Positions 22,838-30,142 of a stretch of 64,000 nucleotides of DNA are shown here, one piece after another. The first letter of the stretch is position 1; each line of letters begins with the position of its first letter. The DNA comes from Synechococcus sp. RS9916 (GTDB lineage Bacteria > Cyanobacteriota > Cyanobacteriia > PCC-6307 > Cyanobiaceae), in assembly GCF_000153825.1 (NCBI RefSeq), contig NZ_DS022299.1, positions 124,001 to 188,000 on the forward strand, read 5' to 3'. Under the pieces are notes generated by a model. It made no database searches and was not told the origin of the DNA. It saw nothing but the letters and a program-made list of their open reading frames with translations. The position numbers were made by a program, and so were the translations under genes.

Positions 22838-23029
22838 TCATGCCGGCATGCCCAGCGCCTGGGCCACATGGGTTTCCCAAAGCGTTTCTGCATTGGCGGG
22901 AGACAGATCGAACCAGCGGCTGGTGGGAGTTAAGTCTTTCAGGCGCCGGTAGGGGCAGTGCGGCACCGGTCGCCAGTGCGGTCTCTGGTGCAACGGCACG
23001 CTTTGGTTGCCGTAGGTAATCGAGCTCAT
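22838..23029 (-). CDS. Small hypothetical protein
   Basis: A 63-residue protein with MSSITYGNQSVPLHQRPHWR, a Cys/Arg stretch (PVPHCPYRRLKDLTPTSRWFDLS) and a helical end (ANAETLWETHVAQALGMPA). It follows the HD hydrolase gene by 7 bases in the same direction, so probably one operon. Not recognised. A 19-codon frame overlaps its stop (22782-22841) but is too short to support. Confidence 0.5.
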   Translation of the reverse strand: MSSITYGNQSVPLHQRPHWRPVPHCPYRRLKDLTPTSRWFDLSPANAETLWETHVAQALGMPA

Positions 23030-23036
23030 CGCAAGG

Positions 23037-23678
23037 TCAGCGGTCATGGCGTTCGGGGTAGCTATTGGCCCACTGCTCGGCGTTGGATCCAGCCGGAATC
23101 AGGTGTTGATAGGCGTTGCTGCTGAGGATTTCGCTCACTGCTTCCCCCAGCCGTTCCACTGATCGGCTGCTGGGGAGGCGCTTCTCCAGCGCCTGATGCA
23201 TCTGCAGCAGATACCAGGCACTGCCATCGAGGCCGGCATTGAACTTGCTCCACATGGCTGGATCACGCCGCGCATCCAGCACCATGTCGCCGGCGTTGTG
23301 GGCCTTATCGGCGGCGGTCACCAGAAGGGAGCTGATCGGTTTGCTGGCCAGGGAGTCGAGGTAGCGGGTTTTGCGCAGCAACCAGGGTTCTTTCGCGCCC
23401 GGTCTGGCCTCGGGGGAGGTGTCGGTGCAGTCGCGCACGATGTCGGCCACTGCCACCCCAAAGCGCTCGGCGATTGATGCATGGGTCTGGCCCGCGTCTT
23501 CGATGGCGTCGTGTAGAAGGGCTCCGATTGCCTGATCTTCATTGCCGCCGTCTTCCCACACCAAGGCGCTGACGCTGATCAAATGCGCGATGTAGGGAAT
23601 CGGCTTGCCTTTGCGTCGCTGCTGGCGATGCAGCTCCTCGGCCCATTGCAGTGCTTCGCCGTAGCGGGGAGTGGTCAT
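23037..23678 (-). CDS. SpoT/MESH1-type HD hydrolase
   Basis: A 213-residue protein with the HD-hydrolase layout of (p)ppGpp hydrolases: ALQWAEELHRQQRRKGKPIPYIAHLISVSALVWEDGG, HDAIEDAG (HD metal pair plus ED), then TAADKAHNAGDMV (late D-K-x-H-N). RRKGKPIPYIAHL matches the R-K-x-x-x-P-Y-x-x-H start of RelA/SpoT hydrolase domains. There is no synthetase or TGS domain, so it is a small alarmone hydrolase type; it may instead act on other nucleotides. The start at 23678 is preferred to one 15 codons earlier. Two palindromes lie upstream (23745-23795). Confidence 0.82.
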   Translation of the reverse strand: MTTPRYGEALQWAEELHRQQRRKGKPIPYIAHLISVSALVWEDGGNEDQAIGALLHDAIEDAGQTHASIAERFGVAVADIVRDCTDTSPEARPGAKEPWLLRKTRYLDSLASKPISSLLVTAADKAHNAGDMVLDARRDPAMWSKFNAGLDGSAWYLLQMHQALEKRLPSSRSVERLGEAVSEILSSNAYQHLIPAGSNAEQWANSYPERHDR

Positions 23679-23744
23679 CACTGGCTTGCTATTGAACCCA
23701 TCGGCGCGCTCCTCCACTGTCAAGCCAACCCGTCTGCACGCAAA

Positions 23745-23795
23745 CCCTCAGTTGAGGGATTGAGGCCGAGCGATGCCTCCCTCAGTTGAGGGATT
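23745..23795. promoter_or_regulatory. Tandem palindromes upstream of the HD hydrolase
   Basis: CCCTCAGTTGAGGGATT occurs at 23745-23761 and again at 23779-23795. Each contains a perfect CCCTCA-GT-TGAGGG dyad. GAGGC ... GCCTC pairs between them. The spacing is 34 bases (about three helical turns), as for two operator sites. They lie 67 and 101 bases upstream of the HD gene start. Confidence 0.55.
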
Positions 23796-23904
23796 TGGAT
23801 TTCCGCTGGTTCCGTATGCCTGAAGCAAGGCAATTTGGTGCTCTTGGGCACATCAAGTGGCCACCGCGACGATTTACGAGTGACTTGCTGATTGCCTTCT
23901 GGTG

Positions 23905-24093
23905 ATGTCTTTCGACAAGCTTGACCGCACCACTCAGTACATCGTCAACGCAAAAACGCGTGCCTCTGCGCTGCTGCATGAGAAAGAGCCAAAGCTCACG
24001 GCTTTGGAGAAAGCGTTGTGGCTGAAATTGAAGCGGGGGCAGCACACCTCAGGCTTAAAGAGAGGTCGCTCCGGTGACCGCTTTGGCGCATGA
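23905..24093 (+). CDS. Small basic hypothetical protein
   Basis: A 62-residue frame: MSFDKLDRTTQYIVNAKTRA, then SALLHEKEPKLTALEKALWLKLKRGQHTSGLKRGRSGDRFGA. Helical, then basic and Gly-rich at the end, as in small nucleic-acid-binding proteins; not recognised. The stop is followed by a 138-base gap. Confidence 0.45.
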   Translation: MSFDKLDRTTQYIVNAKTRASALLHEKEPKLTALEKALWLKLKRGQHTSGLKRGRSGDRFGA

Positions 24094-24231
24094 CGCTCTG
24101 CCATGAAATAGCTGTCTTCCTGTGAAGATGCTTGCGCTAAGTGGAATCACCTAACGCATCAGGCCTGTGTTGTTTGCAACATCACTGGCTGGTGAGCTGA
24201 GGCCATAACCAAAGTTCTGTTGTCCTCAGTG

Positions 24232-24672
24232 ATGGATTCGTTAACTGCATTTGCGGCTGTTGGCTTGGCCGCTGTGTCTTGGGATAGCCATTTCACCCCA
24301 GCGGGCACGCGGGCATTTCGCCATGCCTTGGATTACCGCGAGCCGTTCTGCCAGATGAGCGATGGCGAAATGATTGCCCTTCTGGACGATCTTTTGGACT
24401 TGCGACGCTCCTTAGGGGCTCACGAGATGATGCTGAAGGCCGCGAAATGTCTCACGAATGCGCAGTGCATGACGGCCTATGCCATGGCCTCCGAATTGAT
24501 GCGCTCCGATGGCCCCTTCGAGCCAGAAGAGCGCCGCTTTCTGGATCACCTTGCGGTGGTTTTGGAGATTTCAAAATTCGAAGCGCAGCGTATCGATGCG
24601 GTGTTTGAAATCTTTCATGCCCGGCTCACCCTCAGCAGCACGCTTGAGCTGAATCCTGTTGTCTCTGTCTGA
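24232..24672 (+). CDS. TerB-like/DjlA-like helical protein
   Basis: A 146-residue protein (from ATG; a TTG at 24220 is possible). The central part reads MSDGEMIALLDDLLDLRRSL, then MASELMRSDGPFEPEERRFLDHLAVVLEIS, matching the TerB fold, where an acidic pair (DG-x-x-x-x-E-E) can bind metal. In cyanobacteria TerB-like proteins accompany stress functions; the exact role is unknown. It ends 1 base before the convergent gene end. Confidence 0.68.
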   Translation: MDSLTAFAAVGLAAVSWDSHFTPAGTRAFRHALDYREPFCQMSDGEMIALLDDLLDLRRSLGAHEMMLKAAKCLTNAQCMTAYAMASELMRSDGPFEPEERRFLDHLAVVLEISKFEAQRIDAVFEIFHARLTLSSTLELNPVVSV

Positions 24673-24673
24673 A

Positions 24674-25006
24674 TCACTGCGCTGCTTGCTTCTGCTGATT
24701 CAGGAGCTCAGCCAGCAGGGCGGTGTCGATGCAGCTGACCATTTGCTCGATGCATCCATAGGTGTGCCCGTGGCCGATTTCAAACCGCTCGGCAAAGGCC
24801 TCGGCATCGAGGTTGTCTTGCCAGTGCAGCGCGTTCTGGCGACCCCAACGCTCCACCGCTTCGGCTGAAGCGCAGTTCAGCGCCTCTTCATCACTGGTTG
24901 GTTCGCGTGCGTTGAGTAGATCCAGCCCGCAGCGATGGGTGGCGGGCTCGATCTCGCCCTGCTCCAGCAGTTGATCGAGGCGGTGTCGGGCTTGGCTGCA
25001 ATCCAT
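24674..25006 (-). CDS. Hypothetical helical protein
   Basis: A 110-residue acidic protein: MDCSQARHRLDQLLEQGEIE, PATHRCGLDLLNAREPTSDEEALNCASAEAVERW, ending with a Gln/Ala tail (LLNQQKQAAQ). Cys residues are spread (4). The start at 25006 is chosen because the upstream extension overlaps the divergent gene. Not recognised. Confidence 0.55.
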   Translation of the reverse strand: MDCSQARHRLDQLLEQGEIEPATHRCGLDLLNAREPTSDEEALNCASAEAVERWGRQNALHWQDNLDAEAFAERFEIGHGHTYGCIEQMVSCIDTALLAELLNQQKQAAQ

Positions 25007-25052
25007 TTCGTCAGTCTGCCGGGGGCTTGAGAGGCCTTGGCTGCAGGCGTGT

Positions 25053-25256
25053 TTGCCCACCCTGCGCACCTCCTCCCGCAAATACCTGCAGGTGATCGAG
25101 CGCGAACAGCCGGTGATGGTGGTGAAGGTGGCAGACCTCAAAGGCGTGAGCCTCGGCGATTCCATTCCCGCCTGGCGCTGGCGCGGTGGCGAGTACTTCC
25201 AGTACCCGGTGCTGGAACGCAAAGCCGCCTCACACAGCGGTGCTGCCGTTGGTTAG
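25053..25256 (+). CDS. Small hypothetical protein
   Basis: A 67-residue frame from a TTG: SRKYLQVIEREQPVMVVKVADLKGVSLGDSIP, then AWRWRGGEYFQYPVLERKAA. A compact alpha/beta pattern ending in aromatic and basic residues. It is followed 9 bases later by the next gene. The start is uncertain and the family unknown, but the residue pattern looks like a real protein. Confidence 0.5.
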   Translation: MPTLRTSSRKYLQVIEREQPVMVVKVADLKGVSLGDSIPAWRWRGGEYFQYPVLERKAASHSGAAVG

Positions 25257-25265
25257 AAGGGCGCC

Positions 25266-25499
25266 ATGACCCAGTTCGAGCGCAACCAGATCCGCTCCCG
25301 GCTCTACCGGTTGGAGCTTGATGAGCAGTTTGTGGAGCGCTACCTCGCCAAGCTCGACCGCAATTGCGAGTGCTACGCAATGGCGTGCCGCACCATCGAT
25401 CGCTGGGAGAAACCCGACCCCGCCGCCACCGTGCTCCAGGCGCTGGTGTGCGGTCTGTTGGCAGCAGGGTTTGGGGCCTGGCTGGCGCTTGTGGGTTAG
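25266..25499 (+). CDS. Small membrane-anchored hypothetical protein
   Basis: A 77-residue protein: a charged N-terminal domain (MTQFERNQIRSRLYRLELDE, QFVERYLAKLDRNCECYAMACRTIDRW) with three close Cys, then a C-terminal membrane helix (VLQALVCGLLAAGFGAWLALVG). A tail-anchored layout. Convergent with the 54-residue gene, with a 1-base gap. Not recognised. Confidence 0.55.
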   Translation: MTQFERNQIRSRLYRLELDEQFVERYLAKLDRNCECYAMACRTIDRWEKPDPAATVLQALVCGLLAAGFGAWLALVG

Positions 25500-25500
25500 G

Positions 25501-25665
25501 TCAGCCGTCCATGGATGGGAGCATGCCTTGCGGCCCGGTCGGCAACGGGTCGGGCTTGCCATCAGCGATGGCTTTGGCCCGTTGATAGAAGCCACTTTCG
25601 GTGACGCCACTCTTTTCCAGCTCTGCGGCGATTCTGGCCCAGTTGTCGCGTTCAACTTGATCCAT
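25501..25665 (-). CDS. 54-residue conserved-looking protein
   Basis: A short frame: MDQVERDNWARIAAELEKSG, then VTESGFYQRAKAIADGKPDP and LPTGPQGMLPSMDG. The pattern RIAAxLExSGxTxSxFYxRAKAIAxGxPDP is one I recall from small proteins of marine Synechococcus. A helix-turn-helix-like pair is possible. The stop adjoins the convergent gene. Function unknown. Confidence 0.65.
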   Translation of the reverse strand: MDQVERDNWARIAAELEKSGVTESGFYQRAKAIADGKPDPLPTGPQGMLPSMDG

Positions 25666-25778
25666 GGGCTCTTCTCTGGAAGGCCCATTGTCTTGGTTTC
25701 AATCCGTGGCTGACGTGCCAATTCACACTGCGGCGTCCCATGCGCTGTGCTGGGTTTGAAGGTCCTGACGATGGCCAA

Positions 25779-25806
25779 CAAAAAAGCCCCGCCATCAGGC
25801 AGGGCT
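25779..25806 (-). terminator. Rho-independent terminator
   Basis: AGCCCCGCC-ATCA-GGCAGGGCT with seven A at its left on the plus strand. It closes the second CP12-tail gene. Confidence 0.85.
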
Positions 25807-25848
25807 CCGAAGCTTGGAAGCAACAGAGGCTTCCTGTCGTGCAGAGGC

Positions 25849-26082
25849 TCAGTCGTCGAACACTTTGCACATCGGCGAACCGGGATGGGTGTCGCAGATC
25901 TGATCGAGAATCTTGTCGCGGTGGCGGCTCTCGGGGTTGTTGATTCCGGCATCGTGCTCAGCATCAAACTCTTCTTTGCCGTGCTTTTCGAGGGTGTGGA
26001 ACGGCACCTCGTACTTGCCGTATTTGTCGTCGGTGTTCGACGGTGACTCAAATTCGTCGTACTGCTGAGTGTTTTCACTCAT
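25849..26082 (-). CDS. CP12-tail-like small protein, copy 2
   Basis: A 77-residue acidic protein ending ICDTHPGSPMCKVFDD, with the C-x3-P-x4-C pair of CP12 tails. It shares EHDAGINNPESRHRDK and YEVPF with the copy at 10139 but has a longer N-terminus (MSENTQQYDEFESPSNTDDK). The very acidic, disorder-prone sequence and the terminal Cys loop are CP12-like; the PRK-binding half is absent. Likely a redox-dependent partner of GAPDH or a similar enzyme (inference). Confidence 0.65.
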   Translation of the reverse strand: MSENTQQYDEFESPSNTDDKYGKYEVPFHTLEKHGKEEFDAEHDAGINNPESRHRDKILDQICDTHPGSPMCKVFDD

Positions 26083-26244
26083 CGTTCAACGTCCCCGCGG
26101 AAGTTTTACGTCTTTTCGAAGTTAAACCGTTCTGAGCACTAATGAAGGGTTTGGGCGGACAGTTCTGAACATCACCCGTGCCCAGGCCAGTTGTTGCGGT
26201 GAAGCGGTGAGCAGTTGCTGACATGGCCAAGGGCCGAGCTCAGG

Positions 26245-26445
26245 TCAACGCATCACCAGCCATGTCAGAGAAGCTCCCAGCCCCAAACCCTTGAAGAACT
26301 GCGCCCAGGTCAGCCCGTAGGTGTCCAGCCCCAGGCTGCGCATCATCCAATTCAGCACCTCTTTGTGCTTGCGAACCAGCAAGGAGCTGTCGGCGGTGTT
26401 CAGCTGTTGAAAACGCTTCAGGTTCAGTTCCGCCAGCTTGGCCAT
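26245..26445 (-). CDS. Small hypothetical protein
   Basis: A 66-residue protein: MAKLAELNLKRFQQLNTADS, SLLVRKHKEVLNWMMRSLGLD, then a hydrophobic end (FFKGLGLGASLTWLVMR). A basic helical body with a C-terminal membrane-like helix. It lies downstream of the BBE oxidase gene in the same direction (48 bases). Not recognised. Confidence 0.5.
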   Translation of the reverse strand: MAKLAELNLKRFQQLNTADSSLLVRKHKEVLNWMMRSLGLDTYGLTWAQFFKGLGLGASLTWLVMR

Positions 26446-26493
26446 CGCCTCTCATCCCGGTTGCTCCGGACTGTAAGGACGCTGGCTGAGGCG

Positions 26494-28233
26494 TCAGCTG
26501 TTGAGAGTGCCGATGCCGTTGTGCACCCGGAACAGGTTGCTGGGATCCACCCGCCGTTTGATCGCTTGCAGCCGCTTCAGGTGCGGCCCCCACTGGGCCG
26601 GGCCCGCCTGCTTGAGGAAGAAATCGGTTTCATTGCTGTAGGTGCCCGCCTCGGGGAAAAGCTGGCGCAGGGTGGCCAGCACCTGCTGCACTTGATTGGC
26701 GTCTCGCCGCCCCTGCGCGATGTCGGGTTCATGACCCGCCAGGCCCGGGTAGCGGTATTGCTGAGCTGAAGCGCAGATCACCAGCGCTGCGGCCTCGTAG
26801 CAATCCGGATGCAGGGCGGTATCTAGATCGCGCTGCCGGGCTTCCGTGGCTTCCCCTGAAAGGCCCTTGTTGATCTGGAACGTGAAGCCGCGATGGCGTG
26901 AGGCGTTAAAGAAGGCATCCGCCACCTGATCTGGTCGTTGCTTCAGCGCCTGGGTCGGAATCCAGAGCGAGTCGTAGCTGTTCCAGAAAGCGCCCACTTC
27001 CCCCTGATTGCCGTCCCACCAGAACCGCCCTTGCGGGGCCCCTGGTTGGTCGTCGCGGGTCACCATTCCCGGCTTCATGCGCTCCCAGGCCTCGGCATTC
27101 CAGATATCTGCAAAGGGCATGAAGGTGAACTCCGGTGCCACGCGGAAGCGGTCGGGCTGGGCCCGGAACGGGGCCAGCAGCGTCTCCAGACTGCTGCGCA
27201 CCTGCGCGTCCGGCAGATCGAGGGCGGTGAGCAGGAAGCCCAATCTGTTGTCGGGGTTGAACTGGATCTGCTCTCCCCAGTGGGGATTGTCGAGATGGCT
27301 TGGGTAGAAGCGCAGCACCGCTTCGATCAGCTCGCGGTAGGCCGCGTCATCGCTGGCCTGCACCCCACCGGTTACCAGCCCCAGCCGTGTGGGGATCGGG
27401 TGGCTCAGGAGCGTGATCGAGCTCAGCACAGCGAAACTGCAGGCGCCGCCGCCGCGCAACGCAAAAAACAGATCGGGATCCTGGTGACTGTTCACCCGCC
27501 GGATCTGGCCGTCGGCGGTGACCACTTCCGCTTCCAGTAACCCGGCGGCACCACTCCCGTAGCGCTTCGAGAAGCTGCCGAAGCCACTGCCGAGGATGAA
27601 GCCACCGCAGGCCCCCACGCTGGTGCAACCGCCCCCCTGCACATAACGCCCCGCTGCGGTTGCGGCGGCATACACATCCAGCCAGCGCACGCCTGCCTGC
27701 ACCGTGATCGCTTGCAGCGGAGCCGTTCCCGCTGGTGCTCCCTGGGGCATAAATGCCTCGTGCACCCTGATGCCCTGCATCGGCTGCGTCCACAGCAGCA
27801 GCGAATCGGGAGCGCAGTTGCGGCCCAGGTAGTCGTGTCCGGCGCCTTTCACCACCAGCCGCAGTCGATGCTGCCGGGCAAATCGCACCCCAGCGGCGAG
27901 ATCAGCAGCTGATTCTGCGGCGATGGCGCGGGTGCTGGCCACTGCTGTCCAGCCCCCGAGCCAGCCGGTGGATTGCAGCCCCTCCGGCTGCTCCTGGATC
28001 CAGAAGGGATTGCGTAGTTTCTTCAGCACGGCTGCGGTGGCGTTGCGCCACGGCAGCTGGGGGGTCAGCAGTCGGCCCTGCAGCTGCTGCTCCAATGCGG
28101 CCCAGGCCCCGCGCCCCGGTTGGCTGCCCGCGTGCGCCGCCCGGGGCAGGATGCGCACTGCGCTGGCGGTGGCCAGAGTCGTCCCCACCAGTTGCAGCAG
28201 CGCTCGCCGCGTCCATCGGCCCTGCCTGGTCAT
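26494..28233 (-). CDS. Tat-exported FAD-linked oxidase with BBE domain
   Basis: A 579-residue protein. The N-terminus has a twin-Arg signal (RWTRRALLQLVGTTLATASAVRI). Residues about 110-250 form a PCMH-type FAD domain (RLRLVVKGAGHDYLGRN, VQGGGCTSVGACGGFILGSGFGSFSKRYG); the C-terminus is a BBE domain (NETDFFLKQAG, WGPHLKRLQAIKRRVDPSNLFRVHNGIG). Such enzymes oxidise sugars or alkaloid-like substrates with O2. The His in GHDY and the Cys in GGGCTSVGACGG are where bicovalent flavin is held in relatives. The substrate is unknown. The length is normal. Confidence 0.85.
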   Translation of the reverse strand: MTRQGRWTRRALLQLVGTTLATASAVRILPRAAHAGSQPGRGAWAALEQQLQGRLLTPQLPWRNATAAVLKKLRNPFWIQEQPEGLQSTGWLGGWTAVASTRAIAAESAADLAAGVRFARQHRLRLVVKGAGHDYLGRNCAPDSLLLWTQPMQGIRVHEAFMPQGAPAGTAPLQAITVQAGVRWLDVYAAATAAGRYVQGGGCTSVGACGGFILGSGFGSFSKRYGSGAAGLLEAEVVTADGQIRRVNSHQDPDLFFALRGGGACSFAVLSSITLLSHPIPTRLGLVTGGVQASDDAAYRELIEAVLRFYPSHLDNPHWGEQIQFNPDNRLGFLLTALDLPDAQVRSSLETLLAPFRAQPDRFRVAPEFTFMPFADIWNAEAWERMKPGMVTRDDQPGAPQGRFWWDGNQGEVGAFWNSYDSLWIPTQALKQRPDQVADAFFNASRHRGFTFQINKGLSGEATEARQRDLDTALHPDCYEAAALVICASAQQYRYPGLAGHEPDIAQGRRDANQVQQVLATLRQLFPEAGTYSNETDFFLKQAGPAQWGPHLKRLQAIKRRVDPSNLFRVHNGIGTLNS

Positions 28234-28320
28234 CGCGCTACGACTGGATCCTTGCCATCAGTGTTGGCAGCATCAGCGCTGCTGGCCACTGACGCCTGCG
28301 CAATCGCAATGCCTGATCGC

Positions 28321-28593
28321 TCAGCGCACAGGCCCATGCACGCGCTGCCAGCCGCCCTGCTGCAGCGTTGACCAGCGATCAAGGGCTTGCGTCAGGGGGA
28401 TCACCTGCCGTCCCTGAGGCTCAGGGAGATGGGGCGGCACCCAGTGAAAACGTCGCACCTCGATCAAGGCGTCGCCACGCGGTGTGCTGTGGGCGCGAAA
28501 GTGGAGCAGCTGGTTGTTCTGGCCGTGGGCCAGCCAGTCCCCCGAGGCTGCAAATCCCCCGTGTTGGCTTGGTGCTGGGATAAGCATTGCCAT
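28321..28593 (-). CDS. Small hypothetical protein
   Basis: A 90-residue protein starting MAMLIPAPSQHGGFAASGDW, with QLLHFRAHSTPRGDALIEVRRFHWVPPHLP and a C-terminal TLQQGGWQRVHGPVR. Trp/His rich, beta pattern. An upstream start (28716) gives an unlikely N-terminus. Not recognised. Confidence 0.5.
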   Translation of the reverse strand: MAMLIPAPSQHGGFAASGDWLAHGQNNQLLHFRAHSTPRGDALIEVRRFHWVPPHLPEPQGRQVIPLTQALDRWSTLQQGGWQRVHGPVR

Positions 28594-28702
28594 GTCTGCA
28601 TGCTCGCCAACCCAGTCGCGGACGGTGGTCCCGTTTGTGCATTGTTTGGATGTCACGACCGCTGCATTCGGTTCGTAGCGTCGTGGCCAATCGCGATCAC
28701 TT

Positions 28703-28966
28703 GTGGCGGTGCCCAATTCCGTGAATGTGGCGGCCCTGTCCGATCAAGACCTGGATCGAGTGATTGAGATGGCCTGGGAAGACCGCACCAGCTTTGAGGC
28801 GATCCACTACCAGTTCGGTCTTTCGGAAGCGCAGGTGATTGCCCTGATGCGCGCTGAGCTCAAGGCGTCGTCGTTTCGAGCTTGGCGCAAGCGGGTGAGT
28901 GGGCGCCCCACCAAGCACGCCATCACCAATCCGTCCAACCGCTTTCGGGCCAGCTGCCAGCGCTGA
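28703..28966 (+). CDS. DUF2805 (TIGR03643) family protein
   Basis: An 87-residue protein from a GTG. It contains LDRVIEMAWEDRTSFEAIHY, QFGLSEAQVIALMRAELKAS and SFRAWRKRVSGRPTKH, the complete signature of the TIGR03643/DUF2805 family (a DNA-binding-like helical domain, DRxxFExIxxxFGLxExxVIxLMR). The function is unknown; a helix-turn-helix role is suggested by the fold. Start could be the GTG at 28709. Confidence 0.85.
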   Translation: MAVPNSVNVAALSDQDLDRVIEMAWEDRTSFEAIHYQFGLSEAQVIALMRAELKASSFRAWRKRVSGRPTKHAITNPSNRFRASCQR

Positions 28967-29009
28967 TCAGCATTTCTGGGGGAACTCCACCAGCAGGTTG
29001 GCGTTGCCT

Positions 29010-29216
29010 TCAGCAGAAGCGATCGTCGAGCGAGCACAGCTTCTGATTGGCAAACCAGGCGCGCCAGGTTTCCTGGGGCCGCCGGTAGATCAGCTTTAGC
29101 GGCCAGAGCACCAGGGTGAGCAGGGTTTGGATCAGAGTGGTCTCAAGCCAGCAAGCCAGACGGATCCCTAGGCCGGGGGCCGCGGCAGAGCCGGCGGTTG
29201 TGGAGGGATGCAGCAC
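29010..29216 (-). CDS. Small membrane protein
   Basis: A 68-residue protein with a hydrophobic stretch (LACWLETTLIQTLLTLVLWPLKLIYR), then RPQETWRAWFANQKLCSLDD. One membrane helix followed by a basic/aromatic cytosolic tail. Start uncertain (several Ala/Gly residues before the helix). Not recognised. Confidence 0.5.
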   Translation of the reverse strand: MLHPSTTAGSAAAPGLGIRLACWLETTLIQTLLTLVLWPLKLIYRRPQETWRAWFANQKLCSLDDRFC

Positions 29217-29338
29217 TGCAGTGGCCCTGGTGTCTTGTTTTTAATTAGCCGTCTTTTTCGGGAGCGGCATCGGTGCTTTCACTCTGATTTCAACGTGAAA
29301 ACAACCTGATTTCAGCGTTGAAGCGCGAGTCTCTGGGA

Positions 29339-29515
29339 TCAGTCGTCGAAGGCGAAGCGACTTTGTGGTTCCAGGTTGTTGCTATTGCGGCTCAGGTATT
29401 GGGCGTTGCTCCAACCTTTCACGATCATGCAGCCCTTGTTCCCGCAGACGCGGAAGTGGTTGTCGCCAAGGGCTTCGATGCTGCAGGCCGCGGAGCGTGG
29501 TGGACGGGTTTGCAT
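29339..29515 (-). CDS. Small Cys-containing protein
   Basis: A 58-residue protein starting MQTRPPRSAACSIEALGDNH, then FRVCGNKGCMIVKGWSNAQYLSRNSNNLEP. The start at 29515 has a perfect Shine-Dalgarno (AGGAGG) 4 bases upstream, so it is preferred. CxxxxC spacing (CGNKGC) and an earlier Cys might bind metal. The following gene-free stretch 29540-29796 has only a 26-codon frame at 29640. Confidence 0.6.
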   Translation of the reverse strand: MQTRPPRSAACSIEALGDNHFRVCGNKGCMIVKGWSNAQYLSRNSNNLEPQSRFAFDD

Positions 29516-29796
29516 TGGCCTCCTAATGAATTCAGCCATTTAGTTAGCTAACACGAACCGTTGGTCCCATTGGGTCTTGGGAGAAGAATCGCAAGGTGGG
29601 AATCGGCGTGGCAGCGTGTTGTTGTTGCCTGAGGTGTGATGGCGTCGACCGCCAGCAGCTGGCTGATGCCCACGCGCCTCTGGGATGCGCTGGTGCGTCA
29701 ACGCATGATCGGCCGCTGAGCTCTGTCAGCCCCCAGTCGTATTGAGTCGTATTTCAGTGCTTCCCTTGATCCCGGGTGGGGCCCTATGAAGGTGGG

Positions 29797-29867
29797 CGGA
29801 AGGGCCCGAGCAGGGCTTTTCTCCTCACACCCCCCAAGAGGCTGCCGGAAGGGGCCTCTTTTTTTTG
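29797..29867 (+). ncRNA. yfr1: Yfr1-like small regulatory RNA
   Basis: Three parts in order. A 5' hairpin AAGGGCCC-GAGCA-GGGCTTTT (29801-29821) is followed by an unpaired stretch TCTCCTCACACCCCCC (29821-29836), then a terminator hairpin AAGAGGC ... GCCTCTT (29837-29861) with a T tract. The middle matches the invariant 11-base Yfr1 motif ACUCCUCACAC at 10 of 11 positions. Yfr1 is a roughly 55-65 nt sRNA found across cyanobacteria that binds Shine-Dalgarno regions of porin mRNAs. A TATGAA box at 29786-29791 would serve as -10. 5' end estimated. Confidence 0.75.
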
Positions 29868-29941
29868 CCCTGGTGTTGATGCCTCGTCAGCAGCGCTGGC
29901 ACCAGGGCAAAAAGAAACCCCCGCCGAAGGCAGGGGTTCCG
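29866..29941. other. Two further hairpins behind the Yfr1-like RNA
   Basis: An 11-bp perfect inverted repeat (TTGCCCTGGTG at 29866-29876, CACCAGGGCAA at 29900-29910) is followed by AACCCC-x-GCC-GAA-GGC-x-GGGGTT (29914-29938). The second stem has A-rich sequence on its left, so it would end a minus-strand transcript, yet no minus-strand gene lies to the right. The 29942-30142 stretch holds no clear feature. Confidence 0.5.
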
Positions 29942-30142
29942 AAAGCTGCTCAGGAGTGTGACCTTGTTTCCACCCCGAGAAGCTTTATCTCCTCACGAAC
30001 GAATACTAGCCAGACGAACTGGCACTGTGACAGTTGGGTCTGGACCAGAAGCTGGGTTGGCACAGCTGCTGGTGGGGCTTTGTTGCAGGCCGTGCAACTC
30101 CCGCCATCCTCGCCAGGATGGCGTCAGCGCTTCCGCTTCAGC

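Noticed and set aside
22782-22841. Nineteen-codon frame overlapping the stop of 22838-23029 (ATGA)
   Set aside because: The overlap is suggestive, but the peptide is too short and has no family or second copy.
23742-23795. Start of a CRISPR array (two CCCTCAGTTGAGGGATT units)
   Set aside because: Only two short palindromic units with a 17-base spacer and no further repeats or cas genes; better read as operators.
26938-27540. Plus-strand frame of 200 codons opposite the BBE oxidase
   Set aside because: Antisense shadow; the minus strand encodes all FAD and BBE motifs.
29640-29720. A 26-codon frame (MASTASSWLMPTRLWDALVR)
   Set aside because: A GAGGTG precedes it, but the length and lack of conservation evidence do not allow a call.
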